This document shows, piece by piece, positions 4,990 to 5,046 of a stretch of 5,046 nucleotides of DNA. Position numbers and translations under genes: made by a program. Within the stretch, counting starts at the first letter, position 1. The number at the start of each line of letters is the position of its first letter. Under the pieces are notes generated by a model that saw nothing but the letters and a program-made list of their open reading frames with translations, was not told the DNA's origin and did not search any database. The stretch is from Acidiferrobacteraceae bacterium (lineage in GTDB: Bacteria; Pseudomonadota; Gammaproteobacteria; Arenicellales; UBA868), in NCBI GenBank assembly GCA_002731295.1, contig PCBE01000066.1:66077-71122 (forward strand). Reading direction: 5' to 3'.

Positions 4990-5046
4990 AGTCAATCCTC
5001 AGATTGTTTTTACCCGCACACTCACACGCCTTTTCCAACCCTCTGA

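Noticed and set aside
1..5046. CRISPR array, rRNA or insertion sequence
   Set aside because: No regularly spaced repeats, rRNA-like sequence, transposase motifs or terminal inverted repeats were seen.

Overview
The window joins a conserved chromosomal segment to what looks like one end of an integrated mobile element. The left third (about 1-1713, plus strand) holds the 3' part of pth (peptidyl-tRNA hydrolase), a complete ychF/engD GTPase gene and an elongator tRNA-Met(CAT). Sequence-level similarity and the pth-ychF order point to a gammaproteobacterium; I recall the same pth-ychF-tRNA-Met order from Pseudomonas-type genomes, but cannot check it here. Genus is not determinable.

At the tRNA 3' end the gene style changes. 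From 1719 to the right edge every credible gene is on the minus strand, reading towards the tRNA. A tyrosine recombinase gene ends 5 nt from the tRNA CCA. Its start lies deep inside an excisionase-like HTH gene, giving a lambda-like order xis-int-att. Upstream of these are a winged-helix-like protein and a 96-residue phage/ICE-type protein. A good promoter (GTGACA, 17 bp, TATACA), an inverted repeat flanking it and a 5' UTR hairpin precede that pair. This reads as an integration/regulation module of a small integrative element or phage relative that uses tRNA-Met as attachment site. The distal attachment site is not in the window.

From about 3966 rightwards the DNA is visibly more A+T-rich. 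A dyad-rich non-coding stretch (3966-4120) precedes two small genes for secreted or periplasmic proteins. Both have signal peptides beginning with the same seven residues (MKHIYTF), encoded by an identical 21-bp block, and both mature proteins carry four cysteines, but the remaining sequences do not obviously align. They look like element cargo of unknown function.

The most interesting points are (1) the excisionase start: a plausible SD and tandem ATGs lie in one frame, the HTH domain lies in the -1 frame, and an A-AAA-AAC heptamer followed by nested stem-loops sits at the switch point; (2) the roughly 115-nt xis/int overlap, apparently coding in both frames; (3) the compact promoter/operator/hairpin ahead of the regulatory operon; (4) the paired MKHIYTF secreted proteins, one with a possibly leaderless start and the other preceded by a mini-ORF.
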